This document shows, one piece after another, positions 16,346-25,381 of a stretch of 64,000 bases of DNA. The notes under the pieces were generated by a model. It saw only the letters and a list, made by a program, of their open reading frames with translations, did not search any database and had not been told where the DNA came from. The translations under genes and the position numbers were made by a program. Source of the stretch: Vicinamibacterales bacterium. GTDB taxonomy: Bacteria; Acidobacteriota; Vicinamibacteria; Vicinamibacterales; UBA2999. Each line of letters starts with the position of its first letter. Positions within the stretch are counted from its first letter, which is position 1. Location: NCBI GenBank assembly GCA_041659285.1, contig JBAZYO010000004.1:186001-250000 (forward strand). The letters run 5' to 3'.

Positions 16346-18092
16346 GTGGTTCCGCCGTCATGGAGCCGGGCACCTGTTGTTCTTCCGCCCGCCCTTGCTC
16401 GAGTCGATACTGGCGGTCGCAATGCGCGACCGTGGACAGCCGGTGCGCCACGATCAGAATAGTCTTGCGGCCGTGAAGCGCCTCGACCGCCTGCATGACG
16501 TCACGCTCCGTCTCCACGTCCAGCGCGCTCGTGGCCTCGTCTAGAACCAGGACGGCCGGGTCGTGGTAGAGCGCGCGGGCAATGCCTATGCGCTGTCGCT
16601 GTCCCCCGGACAATCGCACGCCGCGTTCGCCCACCGGCGTCTCTAGTCCGTCGGGAAGCCCGGCCACGAACTCCTTCAATTGCGCCGCTTCGAGGGCGCG
16701 CTCCACCGCCGCATCGTCGATCTGATCTTCGGCCAAGCCGAAGGCGACGTTACGCCTAAGGGTGTCGTCGGTCAGAAAGATTGACTGCGGTACATATCCG
16801 ATTTGGCTCTGCCAGTTCCGCAGCGCGTGTTGGATCTCCTGCCCGTCGACGGCGACTTGTCCGGCGTCCGGCGTCAGCAGGCCCAGGACGATGTCAACCA
16901 GCGTGCTCTTTCCTGCCCCGCTCGACCCGACGAAGCCCACTGACTCCCCTTTTCCGACGGTAAGGGTCACCCCCATCAGGGCCGGCGATGCGGCACCCGG
17001 GTAGGTATAGGTGACGTCGGTTAGTCGGATGTCTCGCTCAAACGTCGCTGAGTTTTCACGCTTGACGGGCTCAGGGTGCTGCAACGGGCGCTGCAGTTCG
17101 TCATATAAGGTGTCAATGGCTGGCAGCCCGTAGCGTAGCGCCTGCGCCGCTCCCAACACCCGGCCGACCGACGGCATGGTTCGAAATGCCGCGGCGCCAA
17201 ATAGGCCGAGCATAGGCAAGATGTTCGCGAGCTCACGCCGCTGAGCCAGCATGCTGATGGCCAGTGTGGCAAGGCCGGTCACTGCCAGCAATTCCAACCA
17301 GAGTCGCGGAAATTGGCTCAATGTGGCGTGCAGTTCGCTAGCGCGCGTGGCCTGAATGTTGTGCACGCGGAACTGCGCCAAGAAGGCCGCCTCCCGACCC
17401 AACAGTTTCATCTCTTTGACGCCTCCCAACCCCTGCTGCAAATGCTGAATGAGGAGGCCTTCGTGATAGTGCCGTAATTGTCCCCACCGACCGATGCGAA
17501 TCCGAGCCCAGTGGTAAAAACCCCAAGCGGAGCCACCGAGAATGGTTACAACAACTAATGTGCCGACGGGCTCCACTACCAGCAGCAACGCGGCCACGCT
17601 TGTGAGCACCACACCCTCGGTGACAAAGTTGAGCGCGTGAGTGAGCGTCCCCGAAAAGGTGCTCGCCTCTCCGATGACGTTGCGTATGAGCAGCGCGGAA
17701 TTGTTCCGCAGGTGGAACGTGTACGGTTGCCGCAAATAGATGGTGAACAGGCGTTGGGATAGCTCCGCTTTCACGTCACTGGTGAACCGATTCTGCCGCC
17801 ACGCGAAGTAGCCCAGGAATACGTTCTTGACGAGATACAGCGCGACGAGTGCCACCATGCCCATCGCGATGAGCTGGGGCTGGCTGGGCTCCCCGAGCGC
17901 ACGCAGGATGGGGCGAAAAAGCGGGTAGGAAGGCCCCAGGTCTCTCCGGATCAGCACCGCGATCGTCGGAATGACCAGGCCGATGCCGAGGGTCTCGAGC
18001 ACCATGCCGACCACCGTCAGACCGAGCAAGGCGCCGGCCTTTTTCCGCTCGGAGTGGGTCAGAATCGCGTAAATGCGCTTGAAGGTGCTCAC
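16338..18092 (-). CDS. ABC exporter, permease-ATPase fusion (MsbA/PglK type)
   Basis: 584 residues: an N-terminal six-helix ABC membrane domain (~20-320) followed by an ATPase with Walker A GSSGAGKST (from 389), Q-loop YVPQSI, signature LSGGQRQR (~494), Walker B VLVLDEATSALD and switch His in VAHRLST. This type flips lipid-linked sugars or other amphiphiles across the inner membrane, and the position between fcl and pseB suggests a lipid-linked glycan. A GTG start at 18092 overlaps the fcl stop (GTGA). Its third codon positions look less G/C-rich than the neighbours, a possible sign of separate origin. Confidence 0.88.
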   Translation of the reverse strand: MSTFKRIYAILTHSERKKAGALLGLTVVGMVLETLGIGLVIPTIAVLIRRDLGPSYPLFRPILRALGEPSQPQLIAMGMVALVALYLVKNVFLGYFAWRQNRFTSDVKAELSQRLFTIYLRQPYTFHLRNNSALLIRNVIGEASTFSGTLTHALNFVTEGVVLTSVAALLLVVEPVGTLVVVTILGGSAWGFYHWARIRIGRWGQLRHYHEGLLIQHLQQGLGGVKEMKLLGREAAFLAQFRVHNIQATRASELHATLSQFPRLWLELLAVTGLATLAISMLAQRRELANILPMLGLFGAAAFRTMPSVGRVLGAAQALRYGLPAIDTLYDELQRPLQHPEPVKRENSATFERDIRLTDVTYTYPGAASPALMGVTLTVGKGESVGFVGSSGAGKSTLVDIVLGLLTPDAGQVAVDGQEIQHALRNWQSQIGYVPQSIFLTDDTLRRNVAFGLAEDQIDDAAVERALEAAQLKEFVAGLPDGLETPVGERGVRLSGGQRQRIGIARALYHDPAVLVLDEATSALDVETERDVMQAVEALHGRKTILIVAHRLSTVAHCDRQYRLEQGRAEEQQVPGSMTAEPHA

Positions 18093-19081
18093 GCCGTTGT
18101 CCTGGTTTTGCGCGAAGACATCTGCTTGAAGTCCTCGTATGCCAGCGCCAAGCCCCGTTGCAGCTCCGTGCGGGCCGCCCACCCGAGGCTGTGCAACCGG
18201 CCGGAATCCATCAGCTTGCGCGGGGTGCCATCGGGCCTGCTGACGTCGAACTCGATGCGACCTTCAAACCCGACAGTGCGCGCGACCATTGCCGCGATCT
18301 CCGCGATCGTGACGTCGGATCCTGTACCGATGTTCACGACGGGCGCGAGACCGTCGTGGCGATCGGCAGCCAGCAGCGGCTGGAACTGCTCGCCTGGCAG
18401 CGTCATCAAGTGGACGCATGCGTCCGCCATGTCGTCGACGAACATGAACTCGCGCCGCGGACTACCAGTTCCCCAGATCGTGACGCTCGGCAATCGGCCA
18501 ACCGTCGCCTCATGAAAACGGCGAATTAGGGCGGGGATCACGTGACTGTTCTCCGGGTGGTAGTTGTCACCGGGCCCATAGAGGTTTGTCGGCATCACCG
18601 CCAAGTACTTCGTGCCGTACTGCCGGTTGTAACTCCAGCACATCTCGATCCCGGCAATCTTGGCGACGGCATAGGGGCGGTTGGTCGGCTCGAGCGGCCC
18701 CGTGAGCAGCGACGACTCCGCCAAGGGCTGCGGTGCGAGTCTCGGATAGATGCAACTCGATCCCAGGAACAACAGCCGCTTCACGTGTTGGAGATAGGCC
18801 GCATGAATCACGTTGGACTGAACCACCAGGTTTTCGCGGATGAAGTCCGCCGGATACGTGTCGTTGGCATGGATGCCGCCGACCTTTGCGGCCGCGAGGT
18901 AGACGAACTCCGGTCGCTCGGCAGCAAAGAACTGGTTGACGGCCTCGGCGTCCAGCAAGTCGAGTTCCTGCCGGGTCCGCGTGATCAGGTCGCTCGGTGC
19001 GTGGCCACGGGCCCGCAGATTGCGCACGACGGCGCTACCAACCATGCCCAGATGGCCGGCAACAAAGATCCTCGGGGACAT
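18089..19081 (-). CDS. fcl: GDP-L-fucose synthase
   Basis: 330 residues. It epimerises and reduces GDP-4-keto-6-deoxy-mannose to GDP-L-fucose with NADPH. Family text: GHLGMVGSAVVRNL, YLAAAKVGGIHAND, FLGSSCIYP, PYAVAKIAG (Tyr-x3-Lys), NLYGPGDNYHPENSHVIPALIRRFHEA. The partner GDP-mannose dehydratase (gmd) is not in this window. It shares a single base with the GNAT gene upstream (TGATG). Confidence 0.93.
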   Translation of the reverse strand: MSPRIFVAGHLGMVGSAVVRNLRARGHAPSDLITRTRQELDLLDAEAVNQFFAAERPEFVYLAAAKVGGIHANDTYPADFIRENLVVQSNVIHAAYLQHVKRLLFLGSSCIYPRLAPQPLAESSLLTGPLEPTNRPYAVAKIAGIEMCWSYNRQYGTKYLAVMPTNLYGPGDNYHPENSHVIPALIRRFHEATVGRLPSVTIWGTGSPRREFMFVDDMADACVHLMTLPGEQFQPLLAADRHDGLAPVVNIGTGSDVTIAEIAAMVARTVGFEGRIEFDVSRPDGTPRKLMDSGRLHSLGWAARTELQRGLALAYEDFKQMSSRKTRTTA

Positions 19082-19611
19082 CAGCTCGCCTCGCTCCTTG
19101 GTTCGATCAATCGTCGTCGCATGGCTATGGTTCCATCCCGCCGCGCCGTCTCTTGGAATCCACAGTCGGCATACACACGAAGTGCCGCCGCGTTGGCCTC
19201 GAACACCTCAAGATACACCTCGCTGAGGCCCCAGGACCCCAGGGCCTCGTCGACCAGGCGGGAGGTGGCGGAGCGCGCCAACCCGACGCCCTTGGCGTCA
19301 GCGTCGCCAATCATCAGGCGGCCGAATTCGCCGCGGCCCGCGGACCAGTCGATGTTGTAGAGGGCCACCTGCCCCACCGGCCGGCGCAGGGTGTCGGTCT
19401 CTTCGATCATAAACACGAAGTCGTCGTCTCGCGTCCGGTAGCGTTCCCACCATGCCCGGTGCTGCTCGGGTGTGATCACGTCGGAGTCGAAGAACCACTT
19501 GCGAATGTGATCCTGATTGCGCCACGCGAGGGTCATCGCCAAGTCCGCCTCCTCCAGCAGCCGCAGGCGGACGCGGCCGTGAACCAGCGGTTCGATGTGG
19601 CGCTTCGACAT
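19081..19611 (-). CDS. GNAT-family N-acetyltransferase
   Basis: 176 residues with a RimJ/PseH-like layout: RLRLLEEADLAMTLAWRNQ at the start, VGQVALYNIDW as the central strand, and a C-terminal VYLEVFEANAAALRVYADCGF. It probably acetylates an amino sugar; directly downstream of a DegT aminotransferase (19612) in transcription order, the pair reads as transamination then N-acetylation. It is separate from the PseH domain fused to PseG. Confidence 0.82.
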   Translation of the reverse strand: MSKRHIEPLVHGRVRLRLLEEADLAMTLAWRNQDHIRKWFFDSDVITPEQHRAWWERYRTRDDDFVFMIEETDTLRRPVGQVALYNIDWSAGRGEFGRLMIGDADAKGVGLARSATSRLVDEALGSWGLSEVYLEVFEANAAALRVYADCGFQETARRDGTIAMRRRLIEPRSEAS

Positions 19612-20745
19612 CTATCGTGCGGCGGCCACAGCCCGCAACGTCTCGCACACGCGATCGACGTCGGACCGATCGAGCTGCATGTGCATCGGCAGCGAAATCA
19701 CCCGATCGCTCGCCCGCCGCGCTCGCGGGCACGGCGGCTGGTCGGCATACATGCCGTACATCGTGTTGTCGCGGTAATGCACGCCCGGATAGATCTGAGC
19801 CGCGTTGAGCGCCACCATCACGTCGTCCCGGCGATCGACGAGGACCTGGTAGAGATGGCGGGCCGATTCGCAGCCAGGCGCCACCGCCACGCGTTCGATG
19901 CCGTCCGCTCCCTCAAGCCCTTCGTCGTACCACGCCGCCAGCTGGCGGCGATAGGTGTTGTCGGCTTCGAGGTACTTCAGCGAGACCATGCCAATGCCGG
20001 CCATGATCGAGTTACCGTGGTACTTGAAGCCGACGTGCTCGACGTCGTAGTACCACTTGTAGGTGCTGTCGCTGTTGGTGCGCGCGAACGTGTCCTTGTC
20101 GATCCCCAGCCACGTCCAATGCCGGACGGCGGCGTCGGAGTCGGCATCCGGGAAGCAGATCATCCCGCCATCCGCCGTCGGCAGGTTCTTGACGGCGTGG
20201 AAGCTGAACACGCTGACGTCGCCCTCACCGCCGACGTGGCGGCCGCCGAGCCGGGTGCCCGACATGTGGGCGGCGTCGAGGATCAGCTTGAGACCGCGAT
20301 CGCGGCAGAGCCGCACCACGTCGGCGAGCCGTCCGCTATTGCCGCCCAGGCCGACGAAGATCACCGCGCGCGTCCGCGGCGTGATCCGTGCGGCGATGGA
20401 TTCCGGATCGAGACAGAGGTACTCGTCCACATCCGCGAACACCGGCTTCAGGCGCTCGTAGAGGATGGCGTGGTTGCTGGAGACAAAGGTCAGCGGCGTG
20501 CTGATGACCTCGTCGCCTTCCTGCCACCGGTACCGCTCCTTGAGCAACCGCACCGCGAGGTGCAGGCCCGAGGTGGCCGAGTTGAGAAAGTGCGCATGCG
20601 GCAGCGCCGTATAGGCCTTCCACGCGGTCTCGAACTCGTTGGTCTTGTAGCCAAGACCGGTCCAGCCCCGCTCGAGACACTCGCGGACCTCGGCCAGGCA
20701 CTCGTCCACCCGGAAGGTCGGCACGAACAGTTGAATGGGTTTCAT
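19612..20745 (-). CDS. DegT/DnrJ/EryC1/StrS aminotransferase
   Basis: 377 residues. Visible sites: LNSATSGLHLAV (phosphate binding), LILDAAHMSGT (Asp to the PLP nitrogen) and FSFHAVKNLPTADGG (Schiff-base Lys). It transfers an amino group to a keto-nucleotide sugar. It is preceded by the ABC ATPase gene (4-base overlap) and followed without gap by the GNAT gene. Sequence features do not identify it as WbpE or PseC, so the substrate is open. Confidence 0.87.
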   Translation of the reverse strand: MKPIQLFVPTFRVDECLAEVRECLERGWTGLGYKTNEFETAWKAYTALPHAHFLNSATSGLHLAVRLLKERYRWQEGDEVISTPLTFVSSNHAILYERLKPVFADVDEYLCLDPESIAARITPRTRAVIFVGLGGNSGRLADVVRLCRDRGLKLILDAAHMSGTRLGGRHVGGEGDVSVFSFHAVKNLPTADGGMICFPDADSDAAVRHWTWLGIDKDTFARTNSDSTYKWYYDVEHVGFKYHGNSIMAGIGMVSLKYLEADNTYRRQLAAWYDEGLEGADGIERVAVAPGCESARHLYQVLVDRRDDVMVALNAAQIYPGVHYRDNTMYGMYADQPPCPRARRASDRVISLPMHMQLDRSDVDRVCETLRAVAAAR

Positions 20746-21509
20746 GATTCGGTGGTGGCCTCGGCGCCCGGCGCGGTCACGGTTCCATGGTTGTAGAGAT
20801 CGACCACTTCGGCGGTCGGGCCGTCGGCAACAATCCGCCCCTTGCGCAACAGCAGCGTCCGCTCACAGAAGCGCGGCAGCATGTCCAGGCTGTGCGTGGC
20901 GAAGACGACAATGCTGGCCCGCTCCATCAGTTCGTTCATGCGCAGGCGCGCGGTCTCCTGGAAGGCGGCATCGCCGGCCGCCATCACTTCATCGAGTAAC
21001 AGGATCTGCGGATCGACCGCGGTGGAGGTGGCAAACGCCAGCCGCACGCACATGCCCGACGAGTAGTGCCGCAGCGGGATGTCGAGAAACTCGCCGAGAT
21101 TGGAGAACGCGCCGATGCTCTCGATCTTACGCTCGATCTCCTTCGGCGCCATCCCGAGCAGCAGCGCCCTGGTGCGGATGTTCTCCCACCCGGTCGCTTC
21201 CATCTCGAAGCCGGTGATGAACTCGAACAACGGACAGACGTGCCCGTCGATCGCCACTTTACCGCGCTGGGGGGGATAAATGCCGGCCATCACCTTCAAC
21301 AGTGTGCTCTTGCCGGCGCCATTGTGGCCAATCAACCCAACCCGCTCGCCCGACCGAATCGACAGCGTGACGTCCTGCAGCGCCTTGACGGTGCGCGACT
21401 CGACGTGGTGACGCCGCAGGCCGCGCTTCACCGCGGATTGCAGCGTCGTGTGGCGCTCGGCGCCGACGTGGAACTCGAGGTCAACGTGCTCGAGGGTGAT
21501 TTGTGCCAA
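20742..21509 (-). CDS. ABC-2 polysaccharide exporter ATPase (Wzt-like, no C-terminal sugar domain)
   Basis: 255-residue ATPase: Walker A GHNGAGKST at 61-69, FEFITGFEMEATGWENI (a Wzt/TagH-type insertion), signature HYSSGMCVRL, Walker B ILLLDEVMAAGD. The length ends just after the ATPase core, so it lacks the sugar-recognition extension found in the second Wzt of this window (38137-39411). It pairs with the permease at 21520-22323, 10 bases upstream. Confidence 0.9.
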   Translation of the reverse strand: MAQITLEHVDLEFHVGAERHTTLQSAVKRGLRRHHVESRTVKALQDVTLSIRSGERVGLIGHNGAGKSTLLKVMAGIYPPQRGKVAIDGHVCPLFEFITGFEMEATGWENIRTRALLLGMAPKEIERKIESIGAFSNLGEFLDIPLRHYSSGMCVRLAFATSTAVDPQILLLDEVMAAGDAAFQETARLRMNELMERASIVVFATHSLDMLPRFCERTLLLRKGRIVADGPTAEVVDLYNHGTVTAPGAEATTES

Positions 21510-21519
21510 GTGAAACGCT

Positions 21520-22323
21520 CTACAGGGCGTAAACGATGCGACGCTGGTTCAAGGCAATGACGATGGCGGCGGCCGCGGTCAGCAGCACCAGCACCAGCGC
21601 GGTGGCGACGTAGCTTTGGAGCTCGGCTGGCCCGTTGGCCAGGAGCGGCCGCCGGACCACCTCGATCAGGTGGTACATGGGGTTGAGGTCGACGACGTAG
21701 GCAAGGTCCGTGCGCTGGCGCAACAACCGGGCCGGGAAGATCACCGGTGTCACGTAGAACAGCACCTGCATCCCCACCGACGCCAGGTGGGCAATGTCGC
21801 GGTAGCGGGCGTTCAGATGCGCGAAGATGGTGATGAACAGCAGCGACGCGGTCATCACCATCAGCATCCCCGGGACCGCGTAAAACGTCCCGGCGCCGAG
21901 CGGAACGCTGTAGAGCAGCGCCACCGCGACATAGGCGACCATGGAGATCAGGGCCGTGGCGCTGATGCTGACGAAGTAGCGCAGCACATAGACGTAGATC
22001 GGCAGGCTGATCTGCCGGATGTAGCCCTCGGAATGCACGAACGCGTTCCCGCCCTCGACGATCGAGCTGGTCAGGTAGGCCCAGAGGATCATGCCGATCG
22101 TGAGGTACGGAATGAACTCACGCGTGTCCTGGCCCAGCAGGTTGGCGTAGATGAAGCCGATCGACGAGACCAGGACGGCGAGATTCACGAAGATCCAGCC
22201 GACACCAACCGCCGATCGCCGGAACTTCAACCGCACGTCCTGCAGGCCCAGCCGCACCCAGATGTGCCAGAGTCCGAGCGCCTTGACGACGTCGCGGATG
22301 GTGCGCGCGGTTTCCGCCTTCAC
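21520..22323 (-). CDS. ABC-2 polysaccharide exporter permease (Wzm-like)
   Basis: 267 residues with about six hydrophobic helices (for example WIFVNLAVLVSSIGFIYANL and MVMTASLLFITIFAHL) and the family loop LQDVRLKFRRSAVGVGW near the N-terminus. It forms the transmembrane channel for a polymer exported with the adjacent ATPase. A GTG start at 22323 overlaps the glycosyltransferase stop (GTGA); longer upstream frame sequence is out of family. Confidence 0.88.
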   Translation of the reverse strand: MKAETARTIRDVVKALGLWHIWVRLGLQDVRLKFRRSAVGVGWIFVNLAVLVSSIGFIYANLLGQDTREFIPYLTIGMILWAYLTSSIVEGGNAFVHSEGYIRQISLPIYVYVLRYFVSISATALISMVAYVAVALLYSVPLGAGTFYAVPGMLMVMTASLLFITIFAHLNARYRDIAHLASVGMQVLFYVTPVIFPARLLRQRTDLAYVVDLNPMYHLIEVVRRPLLANGPAELQSYVATALVLVLLTAAAAIVIALNQRRIVYAL

Positions 22324-23627
22324 GAGCGACCTCGGGGCCGGGTGACGCGCTGCTGCAGGCGCCACCGGCTGATTTCCCATGCCATCACCTGGCCGAACCC
22401 CGCCAGGTGCGTCCCCACTCGCCGTAACACCGACGCCGCACCGTGGGTGCGGAACACCGGCCCCAATTTGGTGCTGAGCCGGGCCGCGTATTTCGCCACG
22501 CCGAACGCAGTGGCCAGCGGCCGCGGCGCCGCAGCCGGGCGATCCGCCCCCGCAATCGCGGGACGGTCCGCCGCGAGCGGCCCGATACGGGCCATCCATT
22601 CCTCGTCTGTGATGCGCTCGTTGAAATGCGCGGCCGCGTAGGCCTTGGCGTTGCGGCCGATCGCGGCCCGCAGCGACGCATCGCTCACCAGCCGGCCGAT
22701 CGCCTCCACCCAGGCGGCGCCGGTGTTGGCAACCAGCAGACCGGTTTGCCCATGCGTCACAAAGGTGTTGTAGACCGGCATGTCGGAATAGACGCCGGCC
22801 ACGCCGCACGCCGCATACTCGCGGAACTTGTTGTTGCTCTTGCAGCGGTGGAACTCATCGTCCGGGAGCGGCGCCAGGCCGATGGCGAATTGCTCGGCGG
22901 CAAACCGCGCGAAGAAGGTGTCGTAGTCGCGAATCAGCGGCAGCGATCGCACCTGGGGATGCTGCGCGAGCGCCTCGTGGCGAGGCCCCCACACGGTCAG
23001 CTCAGCTTCGGGATGGGCATCGAGCACCTGCCGGAGCGGCTCGATCAGCATCCGCCCGATCTGGTCCTCCATCCGGCCGGTGGCATACACGATCTTCACC
23101 GGTGGCGTGTTGAGGCCGGTCGAAGACCCTGAGCGAGACCGCCCCCGCGAAGCGGAGCCGGTCGAGTCGAAGGGCATCAGGCTCCAATCGAGCGGGCCGC
23201 TGACCATCACGACGTGCTCGTTGTAGTCGGCCAGGATCCGCAGCAGTTCGGGTGAGTAGACGCGCACCACGTCGGCTTGTTTCAGGCAGGCGACCAGCGT
23301 GTCACGCCGCACCGGCTCACGCAGGTAGTCGAGGCCGGGGATGTCGGCCGGAATCCGCAGCAAGTTGTCGTCAATCTCGTAGATCAGCGGCCGGCGCAAC
23401 TCACGAATCCAGTCGAGGATTTGCGCATGCTGTGGATCGATGGTGTGGCACATCACCACGACATCGGCGCGTGCGACAGCCTTGCGCGTGACCAGGAACT
23501 GCAGCGTGAGGTCGAGGTAAATGCGCTGGTCCTGGTGCAAGCGCAGCAGCGGCTTGGCGACGCCGATCACGGTTGACGGAAAGAGCGCCGGCAGCACCGC
23601 CAGCACGCGCGGACGCTGGTTGCTCAC
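22320..23627 (-). CDS. glycosyltransferase, GT4-like, with in-frame repeat insertion
   Basis: 435 residues of GT-B type: IYEIDDNLLRIP in the first domain, then PVKIVYATGRMEDQIG, VWGPRHEAL and KFREYAACGVAGVYSDMP near the donor site. The start is GTG 23627, overlapping the upstream stop (GTGA). Between the two domains a Ser/Arg/Gly segment (STGSASRGRSRSGSSTG) is encoded by a palindromic repeat at 23119-23174, so the linker has grown by a repeat insertion without breaking the frame. A basic C-terminal tail follows. Donor unknown. Confidence 0.8.
   Translation of the reverse strand: MSNQRPRVLAVLPALFPSTVIGVAKPLLRLHQDQRIYLDLTLQFLVTRKAVARADVVVMCHTIDPQHAQILDWIRELRRPLIYEIDDNLLRIPADIPGLDYLREPVRRDTLVACLKQADVVRVYSPELLRILADYNEHVVMVSGPLDWSLMPFDSTGSASRGRSRSGSSTGLNTPPVKIVYATGRMEDQIGRMLIEPLRQVLDAHPEAELTVWGPRHEALAQHPQVRSLPLIRDYDTFFARFAAEQFAIGLAPLPDDEFHRCKSNNKFREYAACGVAGVYSDMPVYNTFVTHGQTGLLVANTGAAWVEAIGRLVSDASLRAAIGRNAKAYAAAHFNERITDEEWMARIGPLAADRPAIAGADRPAAAPRPLATAFGVAKYAARLSTKLGPVFRTHGAASVLRRVGTHLAGFGQVMAWEISRWRLQQRVTRPRGRS
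23119..23174. repeat. in-frame palindromic dispersed repeat (gaccctgagcgag...gagtcgaaggg)
   Basis: This segment has the half-sites ggtcgaagaccctgagcgag and ggtcgagtcgaaggg. It resembles the widespread bacterial repeat whose short form ccctgagcctgtcgaaggg also occurs at 50125-50143. It lies inside the coding sequence 22320-23627 and keeps the frame. Confidence 0.6.
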
Positions 23628-24751
23628 AGGGTCGCCAACTTGTCGTGAACCGTCGGCACGGCCCGATGCAACAGCGCCGCCAGCCCACACGCGGCACATG
23701 GATAAATGAGCGGCATGACATGGCCAAGGTAGCGCCCGTCCCAATCGGCGTGCGTCAGTGCGACGACCAGCGCTTGTGTGGCGACGGCGATGCCGCACCA
23801 CCACACCAGCGCTTGGCGCCGCGCGCGCCACACGCCCGCGGCGGCGAAGGCATACACGGGCAGGAGCCAGGCCGCGATCATGATGTTGTGGGCGGCGGAA
23901 TAGAACGGGCGCACGTGCGCGAGGTGCACCACCAGCCGCGCGCTCATCAGGGTCGCGGTGCTGAGAGGGTGGCAAACGGCATACATCACCGCGGCGGCAC
24001 TGCCCTTCCGCGATGACCCCGCGGCGTCATCGGGCATCGGCACGCGCCAGCCGTCGTAGTCCCAGATGGTCTGTCCGCGCCGCAGCATCTCGGCCGGGCC
24101 CACCGCCTCGAGGTTGCCGCCCAGCCTGGGCGCGATCACCACGTAGAGGGCCGCGCAGGCCAGGGCGCCGCCCGCCAGCATGGTGAGGCGCCGGCCCGCC
24201 GATCCGTCGAGCTTCGCCACCCAATAGGCGATCGCGGCCGGTACGACGAACCACCCCTCCGGCCGAATCAAACCGGCCACCACGAGCGCGACCGATGCCC
24301 ACAGGTAGCGGCGCCAAGGTCCGCCTGCCGCGGCCGCGCGGTAGACCAGCCAGACGGCCACGGTGAGGAATGACATGAACAAGGAGTCGCTGAGAATGTA
24401 CGCGTGCCAGCGGTTGGTGTTGACGTCAACGGCAAACAACAGTACCGCCAGTCCGCCGGCGAGCCGTCCGCCGATCTCGACCGCCATGCGGTAGACCGCC
24501 CAAGCCGCCGCGGTAGCGGCCGCGAGCTGGCCGACGACCACCCCGGTGAGGCCGGCGCCGGCGGCCTGGAATGCGGCGACCACGGCGATGTAACCAAGGT
24601 ACGACGGCTGCCGTTCCGTCAACGCCTGGCCGCTCAAGAGAGCGGTAGCGCCGTCCAGGTAGATCCCGGTGTCGCCCCCGGCCTTGATGCCCGACCAGAG
24701 CAGCAATGCAAGGTTCCCGGCGACAAACGCCGCGAAGGCGATCCGGGTCAG
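23624..24751 (-). CDS. multi-spanning membrane protein, likely GT39/PMT-type glycosyltransferase
   Basis: Roughly 375 residues with about nine hydrophobic helices. The first periplasmic loop GGDTGIYLDGATALLSGQ holds the acidic residue typical of polyprenyl-phosphate-dependent transferases of the GT39/ArnT clan. No ATG/GTG exists upstream of the TTG at 24706, and that TTG would cut into the first helix (ITRIAFAAFVAGNLALLLW-like). A CTG at 24751 restores the helix and gives a 4-base CTGA overlap like the other junctions, so I prefer it. TTG 24706 is the alternative. Confidence 0.7.
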   Translation of the reverse strand: MTRIAFAAFVAGNLALLLWSGIKAGGDTGIYLDGATALLSGQALTERQPSYLGYIAVVAAFQAAGAGLTGVVVGQLAAATAAAWAVYRMAVEIGGRLAGGLAVLLFAVDVNTNRWHAYILSDSLFMSFLTVAVWLVYRAAAAGGPWRRYLWASVALVVAGLIRPEGWFVVPAAIAYWVAKLDGSAGRRLTMLAGGALACAALYVVIAPRLGGNLEAVGPAEMLRRGQTIWDYDGWRVPMPDDAAGSSRKGSAAAVMYAVCHPLSTATLMSARLVVHLAHVRPFYSAAHNIMIAAWLLPVYAFAAAGVWRARRQALVWWCGIAVATQALVVALTHADWDGRYLGHVMPLIYPCAACGLAALLHRAVPTVHDKLATL

Positions 24752-25335
24752 CTGTTCTCCCGCGCGAGGCCGCTACCAGCCGCGACGTAACGGCGATCGC
24801 AGGCGCTGCACGTCGCCTTCGCCGGAACCGTGGCGCCGGCGGCGAGCTTGACGCCACACTCGCAGACCCATCCCACCACGCGCCCGGGATTGCCGACCAC
24901 CAGCGCGTAATCGGGGATGTCCCTGGTGATGACCGCGCCCGCGCCCACGAACGCATAGACCCCGACCGTGTGCCCGCAGACGATGGTGCAATTGGCGCCG
25001 AGGCTGGCGCCGCGCTTGACCAGCGTCTGCCGGTACTCGTCCTTCCGCGACACATGGCTGCGGGGGTTCACCACGTTGGTGAACACCATCGACGGCCCGC
25101 AGAACACGTCGTCTTCGAGAATGACACCGGTGTAGACCGACACGTTGTTCTGGATCTTGACGTTATTGCCGATCACCACCGCCGGCGAGATGACGACGTT
25201 CTGGCCGATGTTGCAGCGCTCGCCGAGGCGGGACCCTGCCATCACGTGCGAGAAGTGCCAGATCTTGGTGCCGGCGCCGATCTCGCAGCCGTCATCGACG
25301 TACGACGATTCGTGCACGAAATATTTGAGATTCAT
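24748..25335 (-). CDS. WbpD-like UDP-sugar N-acetyltransferase (left-handed beta-helix)
   Basis: 195 residues built of hexapeptide repeats (DGCEIGAGTKIWHFSHV, IGQNVVISPAVVIGNNVKIQNN, SVYTGVILEDDVFCGPS). WbpD/WlbB text: FTNVVNPRSHVSRKDEYRQTLVKRGASLGAN. The family acetylates the 3-amino group of UDP-GlcNAc(3N)A. A Cys motif at the end (CECGVKL, CSAC) suggests a small zinc site. It sits 46 bases downstream of the WbpB-like dehydrogenase, its usual pathway partner. Confidence 0.9.
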   Translation of the reverse strand: MNLKYFVHESSYVDDGCEIGAGTKIWHFSHVMAGSRLGERCNIGQNVVISPAVVIGNNVKIQNNVSVYTGVILEDDVFCGPSMVFTNVVNPRSHVSRKDEYRQTLVKRGASLGANCTIVCGHTVGVYAFVGAGAVITRDIPDYALVVGNPGRVVGWVCECGVKLAAGATVPAKATCSACDRRYVAAGSGLARENS

Positions 25336-25344
25336 GGGTCCTCG

Positions 25345-25362
25345 GTCGGGCTAAAGCCCGAC
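25345..25362. repeat. 8-bp-stem palindrome gtcgggct-aa-agcccgac
   Basis: Perfect inverted repeat in the 46-base gap between the WbpB-like and WbpD-like genes, with a 2-base loop. No T run follows on the minus strand, so it is not a classical terminator; it may be a mobile palindromic repeat or an RNA processing/stability element. A similar palindrome lies at 36727-36746. Confidence 0.7.
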
Positions 25363-25381
25363 GCCACGATTGCTGCTTACG

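Noticed and set aside
18997..20796. 599-residue plus-strand open frame
   Set aside because: Antisense shadow of the GNAT and DegT genes; no recognisable motif.
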